Shown here one piece after another: positions 1-7,158 of a stretch of 25,449 bases of DNA. The DNA comes from Bacteroidota bacterium (GTDB lineage Bacteria; Bacteroidota; Bacteroidia; CAILMK01). Both the position numbers and the translations under genes were made by a program. The notes beneath the pieces were generated by a model. It made no database searches, had not been told where the DNA came from, and worked only from the letters and a program-made list of their open reading frames with translations. The stretch is taken from assembly GCA_013287095.1 (NCBI GenBank), contig JABDEJ010000030.1, positions 1 through 25,449 of the forward strand, read 5' to 3'. The stretch's first letter is position 1. Every line of letters begins with the position of its first letter.

Positions 1-1305
1 AGCTTTTACAAGGAAATACTCATTGCCATCATCATTATAATCGTTAGTGTAATCGAGGGTATCCAAAGTATTGGTAGTACCAAGCAATGCAAACCCACCC
101 GAACGTAGATGCGTAAACCAATGCGATGGGTTGTAATTATATGGATAATTATAAACGTTGTTATATATTTTTGAAATGATGACCTTGCCGGAAGTATCTA
201 TGCGCATGATGCCAATACCATTACCAATATTTTTAAGCGGCACTGTAATGTTTTTACCTGTACTGTCATAAAAAGCATACCCAAAAATGCCATTAAACCA
301 TAAGCCACCACGGCCGCCATAATCGGCCTTAAGGCCAAAATCATATTGCTTTGACCATAACAGACGTCCTGTACTATCCAGCTTTTGAATATTACCGGTA
401 AAGGAATACGACATTGGATCTGTACATGAATTGAAGATATATATACTTTTATCAGGCAGTTCAATAATCGCATTCAACTGTCCAGAGCTGCTTGAAGAGC
501 CAAATCCTTTACCCCATTTTGGGTTTCCGTTGCTATCAGTTTTAATAATTTCAAGGACAGTGGAGCCATAATGCGTTCCGCCTAAAATAATGCCGCCACC
601 TCTTGAAGGGACAATATTCCAGATTCCACCATAGTTATTATAAATTTCATATCCTTTTGCCCAGGTTACCAATCCTGCTGCATTCGTTTTGATAATCATA
701 GGTAACTGAGGTAAATAAGCATATTGGGTAGTTGGTGCTACCATCCCGGCCAACAAATAGCCTCCATTAGGATCGTTTACAACCGTTGTGACCGAGGTAT
801 AATAATAAGAATTGGAGGCAATGGAAGTTCCGCGGTATATATTTGACCATATAACATTACCGTTCAAATCAATTTTGAAGAGGTATCCGGGGCTTAAACC
901 AACTCCAGGGTATTCTAAACCGCTTGTTCCTATTACAACATTTCCATCAGGAGCCAATGTTAAATCCACGAATTGGGCAGTTGGGCCAAGAACAGATGGA
1001 TTAAAAGAATAGCTATTGGTTGTGTCACCTTTGTATGTTTTTGACCATAATACTTTCCCAAGACTATCAGTTCTGAAAAGATGAATAAGAAAGGAAGTGC
1101 TTAATGTTCTTGGATCTGTAACCTCTGATGCTATCCCGGAAATAATAAAACCTCCATGCGGCAAACTCACTAACCCGGAGCCATATACATTGCCCCCGGA
1201 GTTATGATATATTTTTTGGAAGGTCGCTACTTTTTGCCCATGCGCCAATATGCCGGCAAGGCAGAAAATAAAAACAAAAAGGAAGAGATTAACCTTTTCA
1301 GGCAT
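1..1305 (-). CDS. Exported repeat (beta-propeller-like) protein, partial (3' end outside window)
   Basis: An open frame runs from an ATG at 1303-1305 to the left edge without a stop: 435 residues, C-terminus missing. The N-terminus is a signal peptide (charged start, then LFLFVFIFCLAGI, ending AHGQ). The body is built of imperfect units with the shape x-W-S/A/G-K-x-Y/F, for example VLWSKTYKG, VIWSNIYRG, VTWAKGYE, PKWGKGFG and LLWSKQYD, each preceded by a D-x-x-G turn and followed by a G-G-G/Y strand. This resembles the delta-60 or propeller repeats of Bacteroidota surface proteins, many of which carry a type IX secretion C-terminal domain. That domain would lie outside the window, so this is inference. 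No catalytic motif is visible. A strong hairpin at 1411-1466 separates it from the next gene upstream, so it is probably transcribed on its own. Confidence 0.8.
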   Translation of the reverse strand, partial: MPEKVNLFLFVFIFCLAGILAHGQKVATFQKIYHNSGGNVYGSGLVSLPHGGFIISGIASEVTDPRTLSTSFLIHLFRTDSLGKVLWSKTYKGDTTNSYSFNPSVLGPTAQFVDLTLAPDGNVVIGTSGLEYPGVGLSPGYLFKIDLNGNVIWSNIYRGTSIASNSYYYTSVTTVVNDPNGGYLLAGMVAPTTQYAYLPQLPMIIKTNAAGLVTWAKGYEIYNNYGGIWNIVPSRGGGIILGGTHYGSTVLEIIKTDSNGNPKWGKGFGSSSSSGQLNAIIELPDKSIYIFNSCTDPMSYSFTGNIQKLDSTGRLLWSKQYDFGLKADYGGRGGLWFNGIFGYAFYDSTGKNITVPLKNIGNGIGIMRIDTSGKVIISKIYNNVYNYPYNYNPSHWFTHLRSGGFALLGTTNTLDTLDYTNDYNDDGNEYFLVKA

Positions 1306-1410
1306 ATAATGATGAGTTGCTAATAACAAATATACGGGAAAAAGATCATGGTTTGTACGAATGACATAGTACAACTGGGATAAGTTTGAAAAAAATCGCA
1401 AAACAGAATA

Positions 1411-1466
1411 AAATTAAGGCATCTCTAAAACCTGATTAACTTTGGTTTTAGAGGTGCCTTAATTTT
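1411..1466 (-). terminator. Long near-perfect hairpin, intrinsic terminator
   Basis: The arms at 1411-1432 and 1444-1465 are 22 bases each and complementary apart from one G-U wobble. The core is AAGGCATCTCTAAAACC against GGTTTTAGAGGTGCCTT with an 11-base loop. AT-rich tails on both sides give a T-tract in either reading direction. It lies about 80 bases downstream of the stop of the minus-strand gene ending at 1544 and is best read as its terminator. Confidence 0.8.
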
Positions 1467-1543
1467 AATAAATAGGAAGCGAACTCGGCAGCCAATCCTT
1501 TGTTGCCTCTATCCACCATAATGGAGAAAAACTTTAAAATTTA

Positions 1544-2122
1544 TCAATGGCATTTGATTACATACCATTGAACATATTGATAAGGAGGGCAAGTACAGCC
1601 GGAACTAGGGCAAAAATTAGGGCTGCCACTTGTTGCGTTGACTAGACCCATATAATCAATCTCAGCATTCCCACTGGGACATGATGGACAAGACATATAG
1701 CCTTCAATTCCAATTACAGTACTATTCCCATACGCATCCTGAGGGTCTCCATATTGTCCTCCGTTTAACAGATCCAGATCATGCGTAACCCCCAAATAAG
1801 TCCATTCTAATTCATCGACACAAGAAGCTCCATCGTTACATACTATAACATCTGGTGTTGGGGTAGTTTGAGTTGGTGTAGTATAATAGGTTCCGGTATA
1901 ACTCCCCGTAAGCCCACTCGCGGGAATTGTCGTTGTACCACAATTGGAAATGGAGGGATTCCCCATACCAGTGCTGGTTACCATTTTAACACCAGTAAGT
2001 TGACAATTACATTGGTTGTCGATATAAACAGCTGGACAACAAGAAGCTTGCCCCTGTGCCCAATTCCCCATGGCCGCGATCATTATCAGGCTCAGGATTA
2101 AGGAAAAAATTATCTTTTTCAT
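1544..2122 (-). CDS. Cysteine-rich exported protein, unknown family
   Basis: 192 residues from the ATG at 2120-2122. I chose this start because it begins a textbook signal peptide (MKKIIFSLILSLIMIAAMG, cleavage near AQGQA). The longer frame from 2239 would bury that signal behind 39 unconvincing residues. The mature part is rich in Cys, Gly, Thr and Pro, with cysteines in small groups (SCC near the mature N-terminus, then CNC, CPSCP, CTCPP, and a C-terminal KCH). The pattern suggests a disulfide-stabilised small extracellular or periplasmic domain. I do not see a regular CxxCH haem site or a lipobox. I do not recognise the family, and function is unknown. It is followed by the strong terminator at 1411-1466. 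Confidence 0.7.
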   Translation of the reverse strand: MKKIIFSLILSLIMIAAMGNWAQGQASCCPAVYIDNQCNCQLTGVKMVTSTGMGNPSISNCGTTTIPASGLTGSYTGTYYTTPTQTTPTPDVIVCNDGASCVDELEWTYLGVTHDLDLLNGGQYGDPQDAYGNSTVIGIEGYMSCPSCPSGNAEIDYMGLVNATSGSPNFCPSSGCTCPPYQYVQWYVIKCH

Positions 2123-2270
2123 TTTAAAACGTCTGTTGTGATAAAATCCAGCTTGATACTGGGAGGTTTCTAAGTTTTGCGTTTTTGTCTGCCCTTTCTC
2201 CGGCCTTGCCGTGGCAAACGGTTTGTAAATGTTATTCATCTTATCTGTTTAATAATAAGTTGCAAAGTTG

Positions 2271-2471
2271 TTATCCGCCCAGGTTGTCTATGATAATAAG
2301 GGATTCGGGCTCAAATTCTACCATGATCGGTGCCAGTTCACTGGGTGTGTTTTGTATGATGCTGATCTGGCTTGAGTATGCTGCGGCATAATTGTTGATA
2401 TCAGCAGTGGTGTAATGACCGTTCGGGAGAATGGCATTCAGGGAAAGCAGGATGTTAACCAATGTGTCCAT
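2271..2471 (-). CDS. Possible small acidic protein, 66 aa
   Basis: ATG at 2469-2471, TAA at 2271-2273. The 66-residue product has no Lys or Arg at all, several Asp/Glu in its second half, a hydrophobic N-terminal stretch (TLVNILLSLNAIL), an Ile-rich end and a terminal Leu-Gly-Gly. It is too short and too weakly hydrophobic for a confident signal peptide. It lies upstream of the cysteine-rich gene on the same strand, and divergent from the helical protein starting at 2686 with 214 bases between the starts. The composition looks protein-like and is more convincing than the overlapping plus-strand frame. No homologous family is recognised. It could be a small regulatory or secreted peptide, or a chance ORF. 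Confidence 0.45.
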   Translation of the reverse strand: MDTLVNILLSLNAILPNGHYTTADINNYAAAYSSQISIIQNTPSELAPIMVEFEPESLIIIDNLGG

Positions 2472-2685
2472 AATCGTGTGTTTTTAAGGTGTGCATTTTT
2501 TTAGAGTCAGTTAATTTTTATCAAAGTTGGGCGGGTTTTTTGCCGAGCGGGGTAACAGCAAGCCAAAATCGTGACATGCACCTTTGTCAAAATTTTATAA
2601 TTAACTGATTATAAAGCGATAATACTTGCATGATTATCCGGTTTTTAAGCCTATATTGCTGGTTTATCACTTAAAAAGTGCATTT
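2472..2685. other. Divergent intergenic region
   Basis: 214 bases between the starts of two divergent genes, very AT-rich at both ends with a GC-richer centre (GGGCGGG within 2529-2535). Promoters for both genes should lie here. I found only weak candidates, such as CAACTTTG on the minus strand near 2522-2529. A TTG at 2626 opens the downstream frame 60 bases early, but the ATG at 2686 is a better start. No clear operator or hairpin is visible. Confidence 0.4.
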
Positions 2686-4173
2686 ATGACCTATCTACAG
2701 CGTATTGCGGAAATTGTGACCGAAACCGGAAAAAATAAAGTTGATGTCATCCATTTCGGCGCTCTGCACAATGAGGAAGAAAACATGCATGAACAAGCAT
2801 ATAACCTTCTTTTTGAGGGTATTGCCCCGGATGATAAAAAGCGGGATAATTACCCGTTGTATGAAATGGGCAGCGTGGCTTTCAGGAAATTTTTAAGCCG
2901 TTTCAGGAGAAAGGTGTACAATATGCTGCTCCTTACTGATGTTAGCGGCACCCGTATTTCCCCGGCATTGAAAGCAGAGATAGCCTGTGGCAGGATGGTG
3001 CTGATGGTTAGGATCCTCACGGTACTCTATGCCCGCAGGGCAGGGGTTGATATGGCAAAAAAAATACTCCGCCAATCCGAAAAATTCATATTCCCTGATT
3101 TTGCACTCATCAGCCTAAAGGTACTGCGAAAAGAAATGTCAGAAACGGGGATGAAGAAAGAGCTGGCGGAAATGCATAAACAGACTGATTTTTGGATGGC
3201 CCAAATGATGGCGGAAGACAAGGCTAACAGGTATATGGAGCTGATAGAGGTGCCTTTTGGCAGGAGCATATCGCAAAAGCCCGAACTGGCCCAGGTTGCC
3301 TTTGATTATGTAAAAAAAATAGAAAAAGACATTGAAAAACATGATAGCTATACACTGCAATATTACAAACACAGGATAGAGGCCGCAGGCCATGAAAACG
3401 CAAAAGAGTACCGCAAATGCATAAAATCCTGGAACGCATGGAAAACGTACCTGGAGTTAAATCCAGATTATGCCAGCGATACCCGTTATGGCGAGGTGGC
3501 TATCCATAAATTGAACTATTACATGCATCTGCATCAATATTCATCGGGGCGTAGATGCGCGGAACAATGCCTGAAACACTTCTGGCCCGGAAATACCACC
3601 AGGCTTGTTTTTATGGAACCTTATTTCCTTTTTAATATGCAGACGGGCCAATACACCAAGGCAGCAGAAATATATGCAGATACCAAAAAGGATAAACATT
3701 TTGTAGAACTGCATGATACAAACAAAGAAAAATGGGTGATATTCAATGCCTATAACATTTATGCCCTTAATGAAAAGAGCGCCATAAGAAAATTTGATTT
3801 AAAGGGTTTTTCAAAGGACACAAAGGTATTCAGCCCTGATAAAAAGGGGTTCAATGCCGCTAAAATTATCATTGGTTGCTGTATGCTGCTCCGTAAAGGC
3901 AATACCACCGGACTTATTGACCTAAGATGGGCGCTTAAAGAATACAGGTTGAGATACCTGGGGACTGAGCCTGGCTCAAGGGTCAATGTTTTTTTCAATA
4001 TGCTATATACTGCCGACCTGATGGGATATGATTTTGAAAAAACTGTCGCGGCGACCAAAGACGATCTTGCGTTGCTAAAGGATGCGCCATATCACTACGA
4101 CGGCAACATGGAAGGGCTTGAAATCATCCCTTTTGAAACATTGTGGCAAATGTTTATTGGGGATATGAAATAA
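2686..4173 (+). CDS. Large helical, TPR-like cytoplasmic protein, unknown function
   Basis: 495 residues from the ATG at 2686; the frame can be extended to a TTG at 2626, but ATG is preferred. No signal peptide or membrane segment. The sequence is almost all amphipathic helix, rich in Lys, Glu, Arg, Tyr, Met and Leu. Repeated helix-pair units in the C-terminal two thirds (for example YRKCIKSWNAWKTYLELNPDY and YSSGRRCAEQCLKHFWP) resemble tetratricopeptide hairpins. No DNA-binding, kinase or nuclease motif is visible. It stands alone on its strand, followed directly by a strong hairpin, and faces a 66-aa small ORF across a shared upstream region. TPR proteins usually bind peptides or partner proteins. 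A role as scaffold or peptide receptor is possible, but is inference only. Confidence 0.8.
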   Translation: MTYLQRIAEIVTETGKNKVDVIHFGALHNEEENMHEQAYNLLFEGIAPDDKKRDNYPLYEMGSVAFRKFLSRFRRKVYNMLLLTDVSGTRISPALKAEIACGRMVLMVRILTVLYARRAGVDMAKKILRQSEKFIFPDFALISLKVLRKEMSETGMKKELAEMHKQTDFWMAQMMAEDKANRYMELIEVPFGRSISQKPELAQVAFDYVKKIEKDIEKHDSYTLQYYKHRIEAAGHENAKEYRKCIKSWNAWKTYLELNPDYASDTRYGEVAIHKLNYYMHLHQYSSGRRCAEQCLKHFWPGNTTRLVFMEPYFLFNMQTGQYTKAAEIYADTKKDKHFVELHDTNKEKWVIFNAYNIYALNEKSAIRKFDLKGFSKDTKVFSPDKKGFNAAKIIIGCCMLLRKGNTTGLIDLRWALKEYRLRYLGTEPGSRVNVFFNMLYTADLMGYDFEKTVAATKDDLALLKDAPYHYDGNMEGLEIIPFETLWQMFIGDMK

Positions 4174-4177
4174 ATTA

Positions 4178-4219
4178 CCCCTGTTCCCCGGTCTGTCTCC
4201 TGACAGACAGGAATAGGGG
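4178..4219 (+). terminator. Strong two-part hairpin after the helical protein
   Basis: Outer arms CCCCTGTTCC (4178-4187) and GGAATAGGGG (4210-4219) pair completely with one G-U. Inner arms GTCTGTC (4191-4197) and GACAGAC (4202-4208) close on the loop TCCT. It begins 4 bases after the stop codon. There is no T-run on the plus side, so it may act as a transcript-stabilising 3' structure or a REP-like element rather than a classic terminator. Confidence 0.6.
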
Positions 4220-4303
4220 GCGTTAAAGTTGCCAACTTTTAGACATCCGTTGGCAAGGGACTCTGATGATTATTTGAAATCAAACACAATCTCCGCAGGA
4301 CAT

Positions 4304-4328
4304 GTAGGGGCGGGATTCACCCCCGCCC
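4304..4328 (+). repeat. GTAG-headed GC palindrome, REP-like
   Basis: GTAG (4304-4307) is directly followed by the palindrome GGGCGGG (4308-4314), a 7-base spacer and CCCGCCC (4322-4328). A GTAG tetranucleotide next to a short GC-rich palindrome is the described layout of REP elements that are partners of RAYT transposases, and a RAYT gene lies 178 bases downstream. Only one copy is in the window. Confidence 0.55.
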
Positions 4329-4394
4329 ATTTTCGGGTATGGTTCACATAGAAAAATTTATCCAAAGAATTCGCTTTTGTGAGATTGCCCCGCT

Positions 4395-4418
4395 ATACGT
4401 AGCCTCCAGGCTATGTAT
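4395..4418 (+). repeat. REP-like palindrome, left copy 1
   Basis: Arms ATACGTAGCC (4395-4404) and GGCTATGTAT (4409-4418) around the tetraloop TCCA, with one mismatch. Same element as 4448-4471, and inverted relative to 5129-5152. Confidence 0.8.
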
Positions 4419-4447
4419 TGTTAAGTTTGCAGCCTCTGGGCCCTGCT

Positions 4448-4471
4448 ATACGTAGCCTCCAGGCTATGTAT
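4448..4471 (+). repeat. REP-like palindrome, left copy 2
   Basis: Identical to the copy at 4395-4418, including the TCCA loop and the same mismatch. The two copies are 53 bases apart in direct orientation. Between them is a degenerate palindrome related to 4482-4497 (GCAGCCTCTGGG at 4429-4440). Confidence 0.8.
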
Positions 4472-4481
4472 CTTGAAGCCT

Positions 4482-4497
4482 GCAGCCTCCAGGCTGC
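4482..4497 (+). repeat. Short REP-like palindrome GCAGCC-TCCA-GGCTGC
   Basis: Perfect 6-bp arms around TCCA. It shares the core AGCC-TCCA-GGCT with the longer palindromes and ends 8 bases before the restored stop codon of the transposase gene. Confidence 0.75.
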
Positions 4498-4505
4498 CCT
4501 TCTCC

Positions 4506-5059
4506 TTACCACAGGAAATCAATTTCCATAACCCCTTCCATTCCTGCATAATTTTTTGCGCTTGAGTAAATGTATTCATGCGGGGCATCTACCCAACCGG
4601 CACGTACAGGATTGTTGTGTATGTATTCGGTTTTATTTTAATGACAGCGGGGCTAAAGAGTTCTTCGGGGTGGTTGTCGTTTGTCCAAATCTGGTACACC
4701 TCGTTGCGTGAATTGATCATGCCCCTGAACCTGAAATGGTTCAGCAGCCAATCCCTTCTGCTTTCATTTGTTTCTTTTATTGCGGCTATAAGCTGTTTGC
4801 TTGTGTAGCTTTTGAAATCACGTATCGTATCGCTCAATTTCCCGGTTTCAGATGACAAAATCAAATGTAGATGGTTGCTCATGATCACAAATGCATGAAT
4901 TTGCAGGCCTTTGTGATTTCTGCAATAGTTGAGATTTTCAATGATGATGTCGCGGTAAATTTTCCGGGTGAACAAATCTATCCAATCCACCACCGCAAAT
5001 GTTACAAAGTGTAATGCGGATTGGTCGCGAATGACATAGCCTGGCCTTTCATCGTTCAT
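4506..5059 (-). pseudogene. REP-associated tyrosine transposase (RAYT, Y1_Tnp/IS200-like), frameshifted
   Basis: The intact part (4589-5059, 156 aa) has the Y1 transposase signature: an N-terminal ALHFVTFAVVDW strand, the HUH motif in VIMSNHLHLIL (His63, His65), and a candidate catalytic Tyr85 in DFKSYTSKQL. After SPAVIKIK the frame breaks into a short spurious tail. In the neighbouring frame the expected RAYT C-terminus follows at once (TEYIHNNPVRAGWVDAPHEY, ending MEIDFLW) and stops at 4506-4508. Adding one A to the A-run that reads as TTTT at 4631-4634 on the plus strand restores the full protein of about 184 residues. RAYTs are single-copy, domesticated relatives of IS200/IS605 transposases that act on REP palindromes, and such palindromes flank this gene on both sides. 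The defect is either a real inactivating deletion or a sequencing error in a homopolymer. Confidence 0.9.
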
Positions 5060-5102
5060 GGGCCGAATTTAAGGTTCTTTTAAAAAAAATCGGGTGTATC
5101 GG

Positions 5103-5118
5103 GCAGCCCGGAGGCTGC
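5103..5118 (-). repeat. Short REP-like palindrome, right flank
   Basis: Arms GCAGCC (5103-5108) and GGCTGC (5113-5118) around CGGA. It mirrors 4482-4497 across the transposase gene: TCCG on the opposite strand here, TCCA there. Confidence 0.7.
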
Positions 5119-5128
5119 AGACTTACGG

Positions 5129-5152
5129 ATACGTAGCCTGGAGGCTACGTAT
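5129..5152 (-). repeat. REP-like palindrome, right copy, perfect
   Basis: Arms ATACGTAGCC (5129-5138) and GGCTACGTAT (5143-5152) are perfectly complementary. The loop TGGA is the reverse complement of the TCCA loop of the left copies, so this copy has the opposite orientation. Confidence 0.8.
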
Positions 5153-5290
5153 AGCGTTCATAGCGTCCGCAAAAAGTGGCAACAAAACCTAAATTATTTT
5201 CGCTTATAACTTATTGAAAAAATACAAGTTGGAAATTATTTTCAGGAGTCACCCACCCACTTGGGAGGTTCGCTATATATGTACATAAAC

Positions 5291-5331
5291 AATTATGAAT
5301 TACGAATTAAAAATTACGAATTACGAATTAC
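5291..5331. repeat. AT-rich 7-bp micro-repeat (ATTACGA type)
   Basis: Repeated ATTACGA/ATTATGA words: AATTATGAATTACGAATTAA, then AAATTACGAATTACGAATTA. The period is 7 bases. Non-coding. Confidence 0.7.
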
Positions 5332-5592
5332 TTCACCTAAACACTTTGTTATTCTTAAATGATTTAAAATGAATATATTAAATATTGAAAAATTGAAAGT
5401 GGGTTTACAATTTTTACAGAATGTAAACCCAAATGTGACACCTAATACACTCAGCAAAAGCAGATAAACATGTTTTATCCAAAGAAAAACCCAACAATGC
5501 AAACCGAAGCGAACAGGCAAGTTGCAGATAATTAAGGATTAAGAATTATGGATTACGAATTGGTGTCAGAAAAGAGTTGGCAAATGAGAAAA

Positions 5593-5607
5593 AACCGGTG
5601 TCCGGCC
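5593..5607 (-). terminator. Weak intrinsic terminator after the barrel gene
   Basis: On the minus strand GGCCGG-ACA-CCGGTT forms a 6-bp stem, two of the pairs being G-U, directly followed by a run of T (plus-strand A at 5589-5594). It lies 45 bases past the stop of the gene ending at 5653. Confidence 0.35.
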
Positions 5608-5652
5608 AAATTTACTAACGTGAGCCTTCGGGTTCAAATTTCAGGTTTCAAA

Positions 5653-6576
5653 TCACCCTCCGTGATGCCCTGGCCTGTAAACCGTAAATACCCTCGAAAT
5701 ATTAAAGCCAAGATGGATGCCTCCTTTAAGCCAGTTTTCAGACCTGTCCAAAATAACATCGTTTTCATTCATGGCAAGGCTGTTGGTCAAAAATATCTGG
5801 AACACATGCCCGCCGGTTTCGATGTCCATGCCCAATGACAATGAGTTGGTAAATACATCGGTAACAGACATCGTAGGATATAGATAAAAATACTCAAGAT
5901 TAATGGATACCCTTTTGCTTATTTTCTGCCTCATTGCGAACCCGAATGCAAACTGGTCGTTTTGTTGTGTGGAAAGTTCTACAAGGTTTGTGTGGATCAA
6001 AGTTGGTATCAGTTCGAGTGAAAAATTTTCACTGAATTTGCGGCCAACAACAACCTGGTGCACATAAGCGAGGCGGTTAACGAAATCATTGTTGCGCGGC
6101 CCCGTATATTCAAGCGCATCTACATTGGTAAATAGATTGTAAACAAGGCTTATCGGCATGTTCACTTTGCCGGTACTTTGTCTCAGGATTTTTAGTTTAA
6201 TATTGCCGCCATAAGATTTTGGTACAGCGCTTCGCCCGATCCCTACCTGTAGCCAATCTTTGATACCATAATCAAACTGGAACCGGGTATTGGCTTCATC
6301 CAGCCCAAAAAAAGTGTAGGCACCTTCGTTTACCGGCCCGAAACGGTGATCGATCCTTACATCCAGAACCCCTTCCGAAAGGTTCTCAACCGATTGGGCA
6401 TTGACTACCCGTGTGGACTTGAAAGTGGCTGTAGTATAGTCTGTGGCCGGAGCAACTCCGGAGTCGAGCTGGTCTAGCATTTTATCACTCTGAGCAAAAG
6501 AAAAGAAAGGGGCGGCAAGGCATGCAGCCAATAACAGGCCTTGCAGGCAGATTTTATTTTTTTGAGTATGCAACAT
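5653..6576 (-). CDS. Outer-membrane beta-barrel protein, DUF5777-like
   Basis: 307 residues with a signal peptide ending SFAQ near residue 29. The mature part alternates short amphipathic strands and turns with many aromatic residues, as in an outer-membrane barrel (FQFDYGIKDWLQVGIGRSAV, INLEYFYLYPTM, GGHVFQIFLTNSLAMNE). The pattern near the end, with a G-G-H-V-F-Q motif, an N-S-x-x-M and W-x-x-G-G-x-x-x-G-F-N-I-S-R, is what I associate with the DUF5777 family of Bacteroidota. Its start overlaps the end of the YceI gene by 23 bases in another frame, so the two are translationally coupled. The association with YceI and cytochrome c genes suggests a role linked to envelope redox or lipid carriers, but no substrate can be named. 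Confidence 0.85.
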   Translation of the reverse strand: MLHTQKNKICLQGLLLAACLAAPFFSFAQSDKMLDQLDSGVAPATDYTTATFKSTRVVNAQSVENLSEGVLDVRIDHRFGPVNEGAYTFFGLDEANTRFQFDYGIKDWLQVGIGRSAVPKSYGGNIKLKILRQSTGKVNMPISLVYNLFTNVDALEYTGPRNNDFVNRLAYVHQVVVGRKFSENFSLELIPTLIHTNLVELSTQQNDQFAFGFAMRQKISKRVSINLEYFYLYPTMSVTDVFTNSLSLGMDIETGGHVFQIFLTNSLAMNENDVILDRSENWLKGGIHLGFNISRVFTVYRPGHHGG

Positions 6577-7123
6577 CTACGTGTATTTGTACGGTTTCGC
6601 TTATTTTATCTTTTACTACGGAAGGGATTGTGATGTTATAATCTTTTAAGGCGATTGTAAAATTCGATTTGGCATGAACCGAATCGGCACTTACGGTAAT
6701 GGTGCCCGGAGCTGATACTGTTTTGGTGACGCCATGTACGTTCAGGTCTCCACTAACCTTTACATTATAGGTGCCGTTTTTATCAAAATTCACCTTGCTG
6801 ATGTCGCTGATTTTTCCTTTAAAGGTAGATTTTGGGTATTTATCTGATTCCATGTAGTTTTCATTGAAATGTTCCTGCATCAGCGCTCTCCTGAATTCAA
6901 AACCCTTCACCAATACGGAATAAGCCATTTCACCTGTTGATGGATTCAGGTTCGCGGCTACCTGGTAATTATTGGCGTCCACATCTTCCATTGCTGTACC
7001 GGCAAAGAACCAGATATGGCCGGTGTGTGTCAGGTAAACCTTTCCGGCAGGTGAGAATGCAAATAGGATACTTCCAAAAGCAATTGCTAATAGGGTTCCC
7101 GTTAACTTTTTGTAAATTTTCAT
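6554..7123 (-). CDS. YceI-family periplasmic lipid-binding-like protein
   Basis: 189 residues: a signal peptide (KLTGTLLAIAFGSILFAFS), then a YceI-type lipocalin-like beta-barrel. Family features visible in order are THTGHIWFFAGT near the mature N-terminus, the MEDVDANNYQVAANL strand pair, MQEHFNENYMESDKYPKSTF (the conserved H-x(4)-F/Y-D/S-x-x-x-Y-P motif), the GDLNVHGVTKTV strand, and a final VQIHVDVAYSKK strand. YceI proteins bind isoprenoid or fatty-acyl chains in a closed barrel; the ligand here is unknown. It lies 60 bases downstream of a haem c lipoprotein gene and overlaps the barrel gene, so it is probably one transcript with them. Confidence 0.9.
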   Translation of the reverse strand: MKIYKKLTGTLLAIAFGSILFAFSPAGKVYLTHTGHIWFFAGTAMEDVDANNYQVAANLNPSTGEMAYSVLVKGFEFRRALMQEHFNENYMESDKYPKSTFKGKISDISKVNFDKNGTYNVKVSGDLNVHGVTKTVSAPGTITVSADSVHAKSNFTIALKDYNITIPSVVKDKISETVQIHVDVAYSKK

Positions 7124-7158
7124 ATTTCTTGTTTTGTATTTTTTATTTTGTTTTTCTA

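Larger units (their letters stand above)
5153..5652. other. 500-base region without a convincing gene
   Basis: AT-rich sequence between the RAYT island and the barrel gene. It contains the tandem repeat at 5291-5331, a related degenerate stretch at 5530-5558 (ATTAAGGATTAAGAATTATG type), and a weak terminator at 5593-5607. ORFs here, such as those at 5314-5520 (minus) and 5548-5838 (plus), have unconvincing composition, and the latter overlaps the barrel gene. I see nothing else in it. Confidence 0.5.

Noticed and set aside
198..473. Minus-strand ORF of 91 codons
   Set aside because: It lies in another frame of the exported repeat protein, which has a far better open frame with a signal peptide and repeats.
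2123..2239. N-terminal extension of the Cys-rich protein to the ATG at 2239
   Set aside because: It would place 39 mostly polar residues before a perfect signal peptide. The internal ATG at 2120-2122 is the more sensible start.
4304..4497. CRISPR-like repeats
   Set aside because: The repeated units are palindromes of different kinds with irregular spacing and no cas genes. They fit REP elements of the adjacent transposase.
4578..4808. Plus-strand ORF of 76 codons
   Set aside because: It is antisense to the transposase gene, whose motifs are clear on the other strand.
5548..5838. Plus-strand ORF of 96 codons
   Set aside because: It overlaps the end of the barrel gene antisense, and its composition does not look like a protein.
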